64,000 nt of DNA from an uncultured Sphingomonas sp. (GTDB lineage Bacteria; Pseudomonadota; Alphaproteobacteria; Sphingomonadales; Sphingomonadaceae): the NCBI RefSeq assembly GCF_946478955.1, contig NZ_CAMLDL010000001.1, forward strand, positions 62,001 to 126,000, written 5' to 3'. A program made the translations under genes and the position numbers. Below, piece by piece: positions 19,156 through 29,094 of this stretch. Position 1 is the stretch's first letter; each line of letters begins with the position of its first letter. The notes beneath the pieces were generated by a model. That model made no database searches and was not told where the DNA came from. It saw only the letters and a program-made list of their open reading frames with translations.

Positions 19156-19653
19156 TTAGTTAGAACCGCTGATCTGGTCTTCAAGTTGCTGCGCGGTGAG
19201 ACCGATGCGCGCGCCATCAGCCGAGGCTGCAACGCCATTGCGCGGAAGTTTGACGAGCTTTCCTGATTCCAGCTTCAGCGTGACGAATTCCGCATCCATC
19301 GTTTCGATGGTCCCCACTGGGTGGCCGGCACTGCCCTTTACGACGGCGCCAACGGCGAGTGATGCTGCTGCGGCTGCCTGTTGTTCCTGTACCGCTGCAT
19401 TAAGCTGGTCTTTGGTGAGGCCGATCATCAGCTTACCGGTAACTTCGGCAAAGCTATCCTTGCCAAGGTTAGCTTCAAAACTGTCGGTACGAACGGTCAC
19501 GACGTTGCCCTTAACCGATGCAATGGATCCTACCGCGCCACCAGCGGAATCGACAACTTGTGTTCCAGGTACAAACAAATTGCTCGACTGAGCGAAGACC
19601 GGGGCCGACGCAACCAACGAACAGGCGACAAAAATCGAAGCAAAACGAGACAT
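19156..19653 (-). CDS. Periplasmic protein with two PRC-barrel-like repeats
   Basis: 165 residues. A signal peptide (SRFASIFVACSLVASAPVFAQ) precedes two similar units of about 60 residues: GTQVVDSAGGAVGSIASVKG ... VTVRTDSFEANL ... IGLTKDQLNAAV and GAVVKGSAGHPVGTIETMDA ... VTLKLESGKLVKLP ... IGLTAQQLEDQI. Each looks like a PRC-barrel half, suggesting internal duplication. The function is unknown; similar proteins in Sphingomonadales are annotated as hypothetical. The second of two adjacent ATG codons was chosen because AAAGGA is best spaced to it. Confidence 0.75.
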   Translation of the reverse strand: MSRFASIFVACSLVASAPVFAQSSNLFVPGTQVVDSAGGAVGSIASVKGNVVTVRTDSFEANLGKDSFAEVTGKLMIGLTKDQLNAAVQEQQAAAAASLAVGAVVKGSAGHPVGTIETMDAEFVTLKLESGKLVKLPRNGVAASADGARIGLTAQQLEDQISGSN

Positions 19654-19733
19654 CATTTCCTTTCCCATTGAATTTGCTCAACTTTTATAAGCCTATTGGG
19701 AAGGGCAACGCAACTTTCGTCCAAATTCGATGT

Positions 19734-20480
19734 TCAATCTGCGGCTCCCGCCTGTACGATCGGCAGGAAATCTTCCGCTTTCAAAGATGCTCCGCCAACC
19801 AATGCCCCATCGACGTCTGGAATCGCAAATATCTCATTCGCGTTGGACGCTTTTACCGACCCGCCATAGAGTATACGGACGGCGTCGCCGACCGCGCCAA
19901 ACCGCACAACCAGGAGCGCGCGCAACGCGGCATGCATTTCCGCAATGTCGTCTGCCGTCGGCACTTTTCCGGTCCCGATCGCCCAGATCGGTTCATAGGC
20001 AATGGCGAAATTGGCCGACTCCCCAATTTCGTCGGGTAGCGATGCGTCAAGTTGCGCCGTAACGGTCGGAACCGCGCGTCCCGCTTCACGAATGGAATCG
20101 CTTTCTCCAACACACAGGATAACGCGCAGTCCAGCCGATAATCCCGCCGCAGCCTTCGCCTTCACGTCTTGATCGCTTTCGTGCTGCGCCTCGCGCCGCT
20201 CGCTATGGCCGACGATCGTCAGCACTGCCCCAGCATCGAGTAGCATCGGCGCCGAAATACAGCCGGTGTGAGCGCCCTTGTCCGCCGGATGAATATCCTG
20301 CCCGCCAATCGCAAAGTCCGGAACAATGCGCGCCGCCCGGTGGATCAAGGTGGCAGGAAGGCACAAAGCGGCGTCGACACGTGGCACACCTGCGGCACCG
20401 GCGGCGATTTTGGTGACTTGATCGAGATCCGCTGACACCCCGTGCATCTTCCAATTTCCTGCGATCAGCTTGCGCCGCAT
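19734..20480 (-). CDS. tpiA: Triose-phosphate isomerase
   Basis: 248 residues. Key segments are LIAGNWKMHG (with substrate-binding Asn and Lys), GHSERR (catalytic His), AYEPIWAIGTGK (catalytic Glu) and GGSVKASN near the phosphate site. It interconverts DHAP and glyceraldehyde-3-phosphate and so feeds gap/pgk, which sit 40 kb away. Transcribed divergently from ppiD, with about 150 bases between them that must contain both promoters. Confidence 0.97.
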   Translation of the reverse strand: MRRKLIAGNWKMHGVSADLDQVTKIAAGAAGVPRVDAALCLPATLIHRAARIVPDFAIGGQDIHPADKGAHTGCISAPMLLDAGAVLTIVGHSERREAQHESDQDVKAKAAAGLSAGLRVILCVGESDSIREAGRAVPTVTAQLDASLPDEIGESANFAIAYEPIWAIGTGKVPTADDIAEMHAALRALLVVRFGAVGDAVRILYGGSVKASNANEIFAIPDVDGALVGGASLKAEDFLPIVQAGAAD

Positions 20481-20630
20481 CCCGCTTCCTTTCCTAATAG
20501 CCTTTCAATCGGCCTATCCGTATTGCCCGAACGCCTAGCAATGCAGGGTTCATCCGCCAAGGCGTTGAACCTTTTGCAGCCTGCCCCTAAAGCGGCCGTT
20601 CGCTTTGTTCATATCGGGTGATTTCCCCTC

Positions 20631-22568
20631 ATGCTTTCTTCTCTTCGTAACCTGTCCAAGTCGAAGGTCGGCACCGGCGTCATGGTCCTGATTCTCGTCC
20701 TGATCCTTGCCGGTTTCGCCATCGGTGACATCAAGAGTGTCGGCAGCGGATCCTTTGGCTTCAGTCAGGGAACGCTGGCCAAAGTCGGAAGCGAAGAAGT
20801 AACGGAGCGCGACTTGTCGAGTGCCATGAAGCGTGTCCTGGCCCAGCTTCGTCAGCAAAACCCCAACGCGACCTATGCGGACTTGTCTAAAGATTTCTCG
20901 GCCATCGTCGGGCAGCTGATCGATGAAGAAACGTTGACGGCGTTTGCGAAGGATCATGGGCTGGAATTGTCAAAGCGGCTGATCGACAAGGAAATTGCCC
21001 AATTGCCGCAGGCGCGCGGGCTGGACGGAAAATTCAGCCAGACCCAATATCAGGCGTTCCTCAATAGCGAACAGATGACCGATGCCGACGTTCGCCGCAG
21101 CATCGCAAACGGTCTGATCCAACGCATGATTCTGGAGCCGATTGCGGTTGACGTTAACGTCCCCAATGGCGTCGCCAAATCTTATGCCTCCATGTTGATG
21201 GAACAGCGCGAGGGCGAGGTCGCCTTGGTGCCGGTCGAATCCTTTGCTGCTGGCCTTGATCCGAGCGATGGCGACCTTGTCACCTATTATCAGCAGAACG
21301 CCAAAGCCTATCGGACACCCGAGCAGCGCATTTTGAAGTTCGCGCCGATCAACCTTGAAACCGTCAAGGGCGCGACGCCGACCGACAAGGAAATTGACGA
21401 TTATTACAAGGCCAACCAGGCAATCTATGGCGGCAGTCAGCAGCGTGTAATCAGCCAGGTGGTCGTCCCCTCGCAACAAGTCGCTAACAATGTCGCGGCC
21501 AAGGCACGGTCCGGCGCCAGCTTCGCGGACGCCGCGAAAATCGCAGGCATGACGGCAGAAGACATCAGCGTTGGTCCGCAGACCCGCGAGCAATTCAATG
21601 GCCTGGCCGGCGACAAGGTCGCAGCTGCCGCCTTTGCCGCAGCGCCAAACGCCATCGTCGGGCCGATCCAGTCCGACCTGGGTTGGCATGTGATCCGGAT
21701 CGACGATGTGAAGGCCACGCCGGGCAAATCGCTGGCTCAGGCGCGTCCAGAGATCATTGCGAAGCTGACGGAAACGAAGCGGAAGACCGCGATTGAAGAA
21801 GCAATTGTTTCGATCGAGGAATCAATCGATGGCGGCGCCAACTTCCAGGAAGCAGCGGCCAAAGCCGGCCTACCGATCCAAACGACCCCGGCGATCACTG
21901 CCGCAGGAACGTCGCTCAAGGACCCAGCTTTTCGCATTCCGCCGGATTTCACAAAGGCAGTCAGCGCCGGATTTGCACTGTCTGACGGTGATGACCCAGA
22001 CGTCGTCCAGGCCGGCGATCAGGGCAATTATGTTATGGTTGGCCTCGACCGCATCATCCCATCTGCTGCCCCGCCACTAGCCGAGGTCAAAGACCGCGTC
22101 CGGTCCGACTGGATCAAGAAAAAGGCGACGGAGCGAGCACGGGCCGTAACCGCTGACATCGCGGCGAAAGCCGCCAAAGGCGTACCGCTATCGCAAGCGG
22201 TAGCCGACGCCAAGGCCGGGCTACCGCCGGTAACGCCCATCAATGCCCGCCGCATGCAGATCAGCCAGGCCGGTGAAGATGCCGCGGCGCCGCTGAAAAT
22301 GCTTTTCACCCTTGCGCAGGGCAACAGTCGCATGGTCGCCGATCCTCAGGGCCGCGGGTTTTTCGTTGTGAAAACCAACAAGATCACTGCCGGTGATGCG
22401 TCCAATAATCCGTTGCTCATCGCCCAGACCAAGGGTGCGTTCCAGCAAACAGCGTCAGAAGAACTTGCGCAGCAATTCATCGCCGCAACCCGCGTTGACC
22501 AAAAGGCACGTCGCAATGAAAAGGCAATTGAGGCGGCCCGCAAACGTTACATGCAGCAGGCCGAATAA
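20631..22568 (+). CDS. ppiD: PpiD-like membrane-anchored peptidyl-prolyl isomerase
   Basis: 645 residues. An N-terminal membrane anchor (VGTGVMVLILVLILAGFAIG, about 12-31) leads to a SurA-N-like chaperone domain and a parvulin domain (about 250-365) with QVVVPSQQVANNVAAKARSG and GPIQSDLGWHVIRIDDV. A long chaperone-like C-terminus follows. It should fold proteins leaving the Sec translocon at the periplasmic face. The next gene (glutamine amidotransferase) starts 17 bases after its stop. Confidence 0.92.
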   Translation: MLSSLRNLSKSKVGTGVMVLILVLILAGFAIGDIKSVGSGSFGFSQGTLAKVGSEEVTERDLSSAMKRVLAQLRQQNPNATYADLSKDFSAIVGQLIDEETLTAFAKDHGLELSKRLIDKEIAQLPQARGLDGKFSQTQYQAFLNSEQMTDADVRRSIANGLIQRMILEPIAVDVNVPNGVAKSYASMLMEQREGEVALVPVESFAAGLDPSDGDLVTYYQQNAKAYRTPEQRILKFAPINLETVKGATPTDKEIDDYYKANQAIYGGSQQRVISQVVVPSQQVANNVAAKARSGASFADAAKIAGMTAEDISVGPQTREQFNGLAGDKVAAAAFAAAPNAIVGPIQSDLGWHVIRIDDVKATPGKSLAQARPEIIAKLTETKRKTAIEEAIVSIEESIDGGANFQEAAAKAGLPIQTTPAITAAGTSLKDPAFRIPPDFTKAVSAGFALSDGDDPDVVQAGDQGNYVMVGLDRIIPSAAPPLAEVKDRVRSDWIKKKATERARAVTADIAAKAAKGVPLSQAVADAKAGLPPVTPINARRMQISQAGEDAAAPLKMLFTLAQGNSRMVADPQGRGFFVVKTNKITAGDASNNPLLIAQTKGAFQQTASEELAQQFIAATRVDQKARRNEKAIEAARKRYMQQAE

Positions 22569-22585
22569 GGAGGGATCGGGCGGCC

Positions 22586-23152
22586 GTGCTGCTGCTCGAT
22601 AATGTCGACAGCTTCACCTTCATGCTGGCCGACTATCTAAAGTCGGCCGGTGCGGACGTGAGAGTGGAACGGGCTGATGCTATTACCGTTCAGCACGCAT
22701 TGGATCTCGGGTCCGGCGGGATCGTAATCTCACCGGGTCCGGGTGCGCCCGAAAATGCCGGAATATCGGTCGCGGTGGCGACGGAGGCGATGGCACGGGG
22801 CATTCCGCTGCTCGGCGTTTGTCTGGGGCATCAGGCAATGGCCGTGGCGCTTGGCCAGGCCGTAATCCGCACGAAGCCAGTCCATGGAAAAGTTGCCCGA
22901 TTGCGCCACGACGGCACTGGCCTTTTCTGCGGAATGCCAGAACATTTCGCGGTCACTCGCTATCACTCGCTGGCGGTGCCCGCACCCGCTCCGCCGCTGG
23001 TTGCAAACGCATGGAGCGACGACGGCACCGTCATGGCCTTCAGCCATGAAAATGGCCGCGCTCACGGCGCGCAATTTCACCCCGAAAGCGTCGCGACCGA
23101 ATATGGCCATTCTATCATTCGCGCCTTTGTCGAACTCGCCCGCAGGGCTTGA
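22586..23152 (+). CDS. Anthranilate/aminodeoxychorismate synthase glutaminase subunit
   Basis: 188 residues, class I glutamine amidotransferase of the TrpG/PabA type. Motifs are [38 protein letters not shown] with the catalytic Cys, and [12 protein letters not shown] with the His/Glu pair. It gives ammonia to a TrpE- or PabB-type partner that is not in the window. The start is GTG 22586, with AGGAGG upstream. Relatives usually have trpE before and trpD, trpC, moaC and moeA after this gene; here ppiD and lexA touch it directly. The sequence departs from standard TrpG (GPGAPE for GPCTPN), so the role may be PabA. Confidence 0.85.
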   Translation: MLLLDNVDSFTFMLADYLKSAGADVRVERADAITVQHALDLGSGGIVISPGPGAPENAGISVAVATEAMARGIPLLGVCLGHQAMAVALGQAVIRTKPVHGKVARLRHDGTGLFCGMPEHFAVTRYHSLAVPAPAPPLVANAWSDDGTVMAFSHENGRAHGAQFHPESVATEYGHSIIRAFVELARRA

Positions 23153-23176
23153 CGGGCGCTATTTCGTTTCCTACAC

Positions 23177-23191
23177 GTTCCCCGTTCGTTC
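23177..23191 (+). promoter_or_regulatory. SOS (LexA) operator
   Basis: GTTC (23177-23180), seven bases, and GTTC (23188-23191) match the alphaproteobacterial LexA box GTTC-N7-GTTC exactly. It lies 17 bases before the lexA ATG, so LexA should repress its own gene until RecA-driven cleavage. Confidence 0.85.
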
Positions 23192-23207
23192 CGTTACGGA
23201 GGAGCCG

Positions 23208-23864
23208 ATGCTTACGGCAAAGCAGCATGAATTGCTGAATTTCATCAATGAACGTCTATCACAAACCGGGGTTAGCCCCAGTTTTGACGAAATGCGCGAG
23301 GCGTTGGATCTAAAGTCCAAGTCGGGTGTCCACAGGCTGATTTCCGCGTTGGAAGAACGACAGTTCATTCGCCGTCTCCCCAATCGAGCGCGCGCGCTCG
23401 AAGTGGTGCGCATGCCTGAAACCAGCGCAGCTGCACCTGCGATCACTGCACAGATCCGGGCCGTGGTTCCGTCGGCGGCAAATGACGTCATCGACATTCC
23501 GATGCACGGGCGGATTGCCGCAGGCACGCCAATTGAGGCGCTGCAAGGAAGCGAGAATTTCTCCGTCCCCGCCGCTCTGCTTGGTCCCGGCGAACATTAC
23601 GCTTTGGAAGTTTCCGGTGATTCAATGGTCGAGGAGGGCATTCTCGACGGCGATTTCGCCTTGATCCGTAAGGTCGATTCGGCCCGTGACGGTGAAATTG
23701 TCGTCGCGCTGATCGATCAGACCGAAGCGACGCTCAAAACCTTCCGCCGCGAGGGATCGATGATCCGCCTCGATCCTGCCAATCGTCAGTATGAGGCACA
23801 GCGGTATCGCCCCGATCAGGTTATGATACAGGGAAAGCTCGCCGGTCTTATCCGACGGTATTGA
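23208..23864 (+). CDS. lexA: LexA repressor
   Basis: 218 residues. The winged-helix DNA-binding domain covers about 1-65 ([21 protein letters not shown]). The self-cleavage site is Ala105-Gly106 (RIAAGTP), with Ser139 (GDSM) and Lys177 (ATLK) as the catalytic pair, so the repressor should be active and cleavable. The ATG at 23208 was chosen for the family N-terminus (LTAKQHELL) and the upstream GGAGG; longer frames have no conserved sequence. The SOS box in front implies autoregulation. Confidence 0.97.
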   Translation: MLTAKQHELLNFINERLSQTGVSPSFDEMREALDLKSKSGVHRLISALEERQFIRRLPNRARALEVVRMPETSAAAPAITAQIRAVVPSAANDVIDIPMHGRIAAGTPIEALQGSENFSVPAALLGPGEHYALEVSGDSMVEEGILDGDFALIRKVDSARDGEIVVALIDQTEATLKTFRREGSMIRLDPANRQYEAQRYRPDQVMIQGKLAGLIRRY

Positions 23865-23869
23865 GGTAA

Positions 23870-24223
23870 ATGATGGCCCGGATTGATTATGTCGAATTGC
23901 CCAGCGCAACGGCCCATGAGCTGACCCGTGCTTTTTATACAAAGGCGTTTGGCTGGGTGTTCACCGATTATGGTCCAGAATATTCGGCAACGACGAATGA
24001 TGTCGTTAATGTCGGCCTCAATGGTCAGCCCGATGAGGCGCTGTCCGCGCCATTGCCTGTGGTTCGCGTTGACGATCTGGAAGCGGCGTTTGACGCTGTA
24101 TCGAAGGCAGGCGGCGTCATTGCGAAACCCATTTTCTCTTTCCCTGGTGGGCGCCGGTTTCACTTCATCGACCCATCGGGGAGTGAATTGGCGGTATGGG
24201 CTGCGTCGGTTGAGGCGCCATAA
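23870..24223 (+). CDS. VOC-family (glyoxalase-fold) protein
   Basis: 117 residues, a single vicinal-oxygen-chelate unit: DYVELPSATAHELTRAFYTKAFGW at the start and [17 protein letters not shown] at the end, with metal ligands probably among His/Glu of these. The catalysed reaction cannot be named. Two adjacent ATG codons are possible starts. It follows lexA by five bases and its last 59 bases overlap the end of comEC on the other strand. Confidence 0.82.
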   Translation: MMARIDYVELPSATAHELTRAFYTKAFGWVFTDYGPEYSATTNDVVNVGLNGQPDEALSAPLPVVRVDDLEAAFDAVSKAGGVIAKPIFSFPGGRRFHFIDPSGSELAVWAASVEAP

Positions 24224-26360
24224 CATCCGTTCGTTGGGACCAGGGATGGTCGCGGACGGCCTCGGCAACGGTGACGATCCTGGGATGTTGCCCCAATTGA
24301 ATTGACGCACCTCCGGTTGATAGGAGCGTAACCCGATCAAGTTTTAGCCATCGCGGCGTGCACCCACGCGGCAGGCGGCGGTCCGCGACAACAATGTCCG
24401 CCGCCGCGCAGGCGCGAACCAGATCCGCCCACTCCATCCGGTTTCGGGAGCGAAGGGCCAGGAGCCGCCAAACCTGACCATCCCGCGCAATGTCAGCAAA
24501 ACAGGCGTCGCGGCTACACCGCGACGTTGGAAAATCCTCAAGATTTGCGCTTTCGTCGTCGTAACCGGCACTTTCGGTCATCATATCGCGCACGAAATCC
24601 CCAGCACGCGATCGCAGGAGCGCCGGGCGGCCGTCCCTCCCCATCACCGCCACGTGCTGCCCATCGCCGGTAATCAACAAATCGGGAACCGGCTGAAGGA
24701 TGGCCGCAACAGCCCCCGCAGCGACTGGCACCGCACCGCACCAGCGCCATTTCCCCTGCCATAAGGCCATCCACAAACCGCCCACGACCATCAACCCGAA
24801 CGCCCAGGTTGGCATGGAAGGCAACATCGCAACCGCGCCTTTCGCATTTCCAACCTTGTGGGCGATGTGCAGGATCAGGTCGATGGACCAGCCCGTGGCC
24901 GCCCATAAGGGGGCGCCCAGCCCGACCATGTCCAGAAGCAGTGCCGTTACCTCAAGCGGCATCACCACAAATGTCGTTAGAGGAATGGCAATCAGGTTGG
25001 CGGCTACGCCGTACAATCCGGCCTTGTGAAAATGATAAAGTGCAAACGGCACGAGGGCGAATTCGACGGCCAGGCCAGTTGCGATCAGCCCTGCGGCACC
25101 GCGCCCGAACCGTCGCAAGATTCCCTCCTCTCTCGGCATCAGAAATGATCGAGCAAACCGGGATTGGTGCAGCACGATAATGGCCGTCACGGCCGCAAAG
25201 CTGAACTGGAAGCTGGCGCCGGCAAGCGCCTCTGGCCTGAAAATAAGGACCGTTAGCGCCCCCACCGCGACAAGCCGCAGGCTAATTGCCTCCCGTCCCA
25301 TGGCAATGGCGGCCAGCACAAGAAGCGTCGCAATGCAGCTTCTTACCGTTGGCACCTGCATGCCGGTCAAAATCGTATAACCAATCCCGGCAACGGCCCC
25401 CACGACGGCCGACAATATGATGACATTGAAGCGGGTCGCGAGCCGACGCGATAAGGCGAACAAGCGCCGGCTAACCAACATCGCCGCGCCGACGACGGCG
25501 GCAATGTGGAGGCCGCTGACGGATAATAAATGTGTAAGTCCGGACCGCCGCATGGCGTCGGCATCTTCCTCACCCACGGCCGCTTGGTCGCCGATTGCGA
25601 GGGCCGTCGCAATTCCGCCGGCGGAGCCGGGTAAGGATGTCCGAATATGCGCCCCAAGTCGTTGCCGAACAGCGTCGATTCCGTCCTCGCGGGACGGCTC
25701 CAACAGATCGGGCGGACCGATTGCCTTTCCGACCGCACCTATCCCTTGGAACCAGAGATCACGCGAATAATCATGCGTGCCGGGCAGGGCCATGGGCGGT
25801 GGAGGCTGCAGGCGCGCCCTCACGCGGATTTTCGCATCAAGGCCCATTGCCGGGGTCCATTGGTCCGCGGCCACGGTCGTCCGCACCAAAGGCGGCAACC
25901 CTGGACTAAGCGTTTGTAGTGTGAGTCTAACGTCGTCCTTCGCGGCGCGTGGTTCGGCGGCAGTAACCCGACCTTCAAAGATCACCACCTGAGGCCGACC
26001 AAGGCGCGGCTTTGCCACATAATCCGCTCGCCACCAGATCAGCGACAGGCCTGCGGCCAAAGCCGCCCCTCCCCACAGCATCGCTCGCCCGGAGGCTCGG
26101 CCTCGAATCGCAAGCCCGCCAATCATGGCCGCGATCGCCACGACTAACAGTCCCACCCATGCGCGCGGCGTTCCGAGTGCGAACCAACCAGCGATCCCGG
26201 CCCCGAATGCGACCACGAACCACAATGGCAGCTGGTTTCGCTCTGCCAGTAGGAATTGATCGCAAGAATCGGAAATTTTTGCCAAAATCGCAGGCAAAAA
26301 GGTAGCGCGCGCCGGTGGAAGCGGCGCGTCCACTATGTTAGGGGCGCTCGTCCATTCCAT
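24165..26360 (-). CDS. comEC: ComEC/Rec2-family DNA uptake channel protein
   Basis: 731 residues. An N-terminal DUF4131-like membrane region precedes the Competence domain (GVSGLH-like [52 protein letters not shown]) with about ten helices. The C-terminal soluble part ([20 protein letters not shown] onward) is a short, degenerate form of the metallo-lactamase-like domain, typical of Sphingomonadales. It should form the inner-membrane channel for single-stranded DNA. The ATG at 26360 leaves about 40 residues before the conserved AERNQLPLW; a GTG at 26333 is an alternative. The gene starts only 31 bases from divergent gltX. Confidence 0.9.
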   Translation of the reverse strand: MEWTSAPNIVDAPLPPARATFLPAILAKISDSCDQFLLAERNQLPLWFVVAFGAGIAGWFALGTPRAWVGLLVVAIAAMIGGLAIRGRASGRAMLWGGAALAAGLSLIWWRADYVAKPRLGRPQVVIFEGRVTAAEPRAAKDDVRLTLQTLSPGLPPLVRTTVAADQWTPAMGLDAKIRVRARLQPPPPMALPGTHDYSRDLWFQGIGAVGKAIGPPDLLEPSREDGIDAVRQRLGAHIRTSLPGSAGGIATALAIGDQAAVGEEDADAMRRSGLTHLLSVSGLHIAAVVGAAMLVSRRLFALSRRLATRFNVIILSAVVGAVAGIGYTILTGMQVPTVRSCIATLLVLAAIAMGREAISLRLVAVGALTVLIFRPEALAGASFQFSFAAVTAIIVLHQSRFARSFLMPREEGILRRFGRGAAGLIATGLAVEFALVPFALYHFHKAGLYGVAANLIAIPLTTFVVMPLEVTALLLDMVGLGAPLWAATGWSIDLILHIAHKVGNAKGAVAMLPSMPTWAFGLMVVGGLWMALWQGKWRWCGAVPVAAGAVAAILQPVPDLLITGDGQHVAVMGRDGRPALLRSRAGDFVRDMMTESAGYDDESANLEDFPTSRCSRDACFADIARDGQVWRLLALRSRNRMEWADLVRACAAADIVVADRRLPRGCTPRWLKLDRVTLLSTGGASIQLGQHPRIVTVAEAVRDHPWSQRTDVMAPQPTQPIPPIHSPMGR

Positions 26361-26391
26361 TTCGGCCCTGACAGACAAGAGGAAAGCTCGC

Positions 26392-27804
26392 TTGAGCGCA
26401 ACCCGCAAAATCGAGGGTGTCGTCACCCGCTTCGCCCCGTCCCCCACCGGATACCTACACATTGGCGGCGCGCGCACGGCGCTGTTCAACTGGCTGTTTG
26501 CTCGCCACCACGGGGGCAAATATCTTCTGCGTATCGAGGATACCGACCGTGCCCGTTCAACGGAGCCGGCGATTGCCGCAATCTTTGACGGCCTCGATTG
26601 GCTCGGACTTGGCGGTGATGAAAAGCCGGTGTTCCAGTTCGAGCGCACACCTCGTCACGCGGAAGTTGCCAATAAATTGCTCGAAAATGGCAATGCCTAT
26701 CGCTGCTACCTGACACCGGAGGAGCTTCAGGCAATGCGCGAAAAAGCGCAGGCTGAACGTCGCCCGTTCCGGATCAACAGCCCGTGGCGGGAACAGAATG
26801 CAGGGCCGGAGCAGCAGGGCAAGCCATACGTCATCCGCATCAAGGCGCCGTTCGACGGCGAAACCAGCATTGACGACATGGTTCAGGGCCAGGTGACAGT
26901 CCAGAACGCGGAAATCGACGATTTCGTCCTGCTTCGGTCGGATGGGACACCGACCTACATGCTCGCCGTGGTTGTTGACGATCATGACATGAATGTCACG
27001 CACATCATTCGCGGTGATGATCATCTCAATAACGCCTTCCGACAGCTGGCAATCATTGATGCGATGGGTTGGGACCGCCCGGATTATGGCCATGTCCCGC
27101 TGATTCACGGCGCCGATGGAGCGAAACTGTCAAAGCGTCACGGCGCCCTTGGTGTGGACGCATACCGTGACGAACTCGGCATCTTGCCGGAAGCACTTTT
27201 CAATTACCTGCTTCGGCTCGGATGGGGCCATGGCGACGACGAGATTATCAGCCGCGAGCAAGCGATTGAGTGGTTCGACATTGATCATGTCGGCAAATCA
27301 CCGTCCCGAATGGACGCCAAGAAGCTTGAAAACCTGAACGGCCATTACATCCGGGAGGCCGACGATGCGCGGCTGGCAGACCTCACTGCCCCGCGATTAC
27401 CGACCGGGGCCGACCGTAATCTATTGATCCGCGCCATGCCGGAGCTGAAAGCGCGCGCGCATGATTTGGGCGCGCTCGCCGAAGGCGCTGAATTTCTGTT
27501 CGCCGTTCGGCCCCTTGTAATGGACGAAAAGGCCGAGGCGTTGCTCACTGGCGATGCCCGCAACCATTTGCGTCAATTGCACGCGGCACTGATGAATATC
27601 GACGATTGGAGCCATGATCCGATCGATGCTGCAGTGCGAAAGGTTGCGGAAGACCACGAACTTAAGCTAGGCAAGCTCGCCCAGCCGCTTCGTGCGGCGC
27701 TTACGGGAAAAACGACCTCCCCGGGCATCTTTGACGTATTGGTCCTTTTGGGCCGCGACGAGAGCCTGGCGCGTATCGCAGACCAAATGCTTGGAGCCGA
27801 GTGA
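26392..27804 (+). CDS. gltX: Glutamyl-tRNA synthetase
   Basis: 470 residues, class I synthetase. The HIGH motif appears as [20 protein letters not shown] and the KMSKS-type motif as [12 protein letters not shown]. The C-terminal anticodon-binding domain is intact. It charges tRNA-Glu and, in organisms without GlnRS, tRNA-Gln as well. The start is TTG at 26392 with AAGAGGAAA eight bases upstream; an ATG at 26335 lies inside the divergent comEC and adds residues without conservation. Its stop is followed without a gap by gltA. Confidence 0.96.
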   Translation: MSATRKIEGVVTRFAPSPTGYLHIGGARTALFNWLFARHHGGKYLLRIEDTDRARSTEPAIAAIFDGLDWLGLGGDEKPVFQFERTPRHAEVANKLLENGNAYRCYLTPEELQAMREKAQAERRPFRINSPWREQNAGPEQQGKPYVIRIKAPFDGETSIDDMVQGQVTVQNAEIDDFVLLRSDGTPTYMLAVVVDDHDMNVTHIIRGDDHLNNAFRQLAIIDAMGWDRPDYGHVPLIHGADGAKLSKRHGALGVDAYRDELGILPEALFNYLLRLGWGHGDDEIISREQAIEWFDIDHVGKSPSRMDAKKLENLNGHYIREADDARLADLTAPRLPTGADRNLLIRAMPELKARAHDLGALAEGAEFLFAVRPLVMDEKAEALLTGDARNHLRQLHAALMNIDDWSHDPIDAAVRKVAEDHELKLGKLAQPLRAALTGKTTSPGIFDVLVLLGRDESLARIADQMLGAE

Positions 27805-29091
27805 ATGACCGATCAGACCGCGAACCTTACCACCCATGGTAGCGATTTTTCCTACCCCGTGCTGGAAGGCTCGGTCGGCCCTAGCGTCATCGATATTCGA
27901 AAGCTTTACGGGCAAACCGGTGAATTCACTTACGACCCTGGCTTCACCTCAACCGCGTCGTGCCAGAGTGCGATTACCTATATCGACGGCGATCAGGGCA
28001 TCCTGCTGCACCGCGGTTATCCAATCGACCAGTTGGCGGAAAAATCGACCTTTATGGAAGTCGCATACCTGCTGCTTCACGGCGACCTGCCGAAGTCGGA
28101 AGAGCTCGACGATTTCACATACACGATCAGTCGGCACACGATGCTGCATGAGCAGCTTGCGACGTTCTACCGCGGGTTCCGCCGTGACGCCCATCCGATG
28201 GCGATCATGTGCGGCGTCGTCGGTGCCCTGTCTGCTTTCTATCATGACAGCACCGACATCACCGATCCCCAGCAGCGGCTGATCGCCTCGCACCGGCTGA
28301 TCGCGAAGATGCCGACGATTGCGGCGATGGCCTATAAATATTCGGTGGGGCAGCCATTCCTCTACCCGCAGAATGACCTCAGCTATGTCGGCAACTTCCT
28401 GCGCATGACATTTGGCGTTCCGGCAGAGCCATATGTGGTCAACCCGATCATCGAAAAGGCGATGGACCGGATTTTCATCCTTCATGCCGACCACGAACAG
28501 AACGCCTCGACCTCGACCGTACGCCTCGCCGGCTCGTCGGGCGCAAACCCGTTTGCATGTATCGCGGCGGGTATCGCGTGCCTGTGGGGTCCAGCGCACG
28601 GCGGCGCCAACGAAGCGGCGCTCAACATGCTGCGCGAAATTGGTGATGTGAAGCGCATCCCCGAATATATTGCCCGCGCCAAGGACAAGAATGATCCGTT
28701 CCGGCTGATGGGCTTTGGTCACCGGGTTTACAAGAATTTCGACCCGCGCGCGAAGGTGATGAAGCAGACCGCCGACGAAGTGTTGAAAGAGCTCAACATC
28801 ACCGATCCGGTGCTGGATGTTGCCAAGGAGTTGGAGCATATCGCGCTCAGCGACCCCTACTTCATCGACAAGAAGCTCTATCCGAACGTCGATTTCTATT
28901 CGGGCGTGATTCTCAATGCGATCGGATTCCCGACCGATATGTTCACCGCCCTCTTCGCGCTCGCCCGCACCGTCGGCTGGGTTGCACAATGGAACGAGAT
29001 GATCTCGGACCCCGAACAGAAGATCGGCCGCCCGCGTCAGCTATATGTCGGCGCGACCCAGCGGGATTATGTTCCGCTCGGCGACCGCTAG
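27805..29091 (+). CDS. gltA: Citrate synthase (type II, hexameric class)
   Basis: 428 residues. Active-site parts are [15 protein letters not shown] (His), [17 protein letters not shown] (His) and the Asp in [10 protein letters not shown]. The N-terminal beta-domain found in type II enzymes is present ([20 protein letters not shown]). First step of the TCA cycle. The ATG touches the gltX stop, and the convergent kinase-like gene ends only three bases past its stop. Confidence 0.97.
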   Translation: MTDQTANLTTHGSDFSYPVLEGSVGPSVIDIRKLYGQTGEFTYDPGFTSTASCQSAITYIDGDQGILLHRGYPIDQLAEKSTFMEVAYLLLHGDLPKSEELDDFTYTISRHTMLHEQLATFYRGFRRDAHPMAIMCGVVGALSAFYHDSTDITDPQQRLIASHRLIAKMPTIAAMAYKYSVGQPFLYPQNDLSYVGNFLRMTFGVPAEPYVVNPIIEKAMDRIFILHADHEQNASTSTVRLAGSSGANPFACIAAGIACLWGPAHGGANEAALNMLREIGDVKRIPEYIARAKDKNDPFRLMGFGHRVYKNFDPRAKVMKQTADEVLKELNITDPVLDVAKELEHIALSDPYFIDKKLYPNVDFYSGVILNAIGFPTDMFTALFALARTVGWVAQWNEMISDPEQKIGRPRQLYVGATQRDYVPLGDR

Positions 29092-29094
29092 AGC

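Noticed and set aside
20481..20630. Sigma-70 promoter TTGAAC-N17-TAAAGC before ppiD
   Set aside because: Only weak agreement with consensus (4/6 and 3/6); not enough to call.
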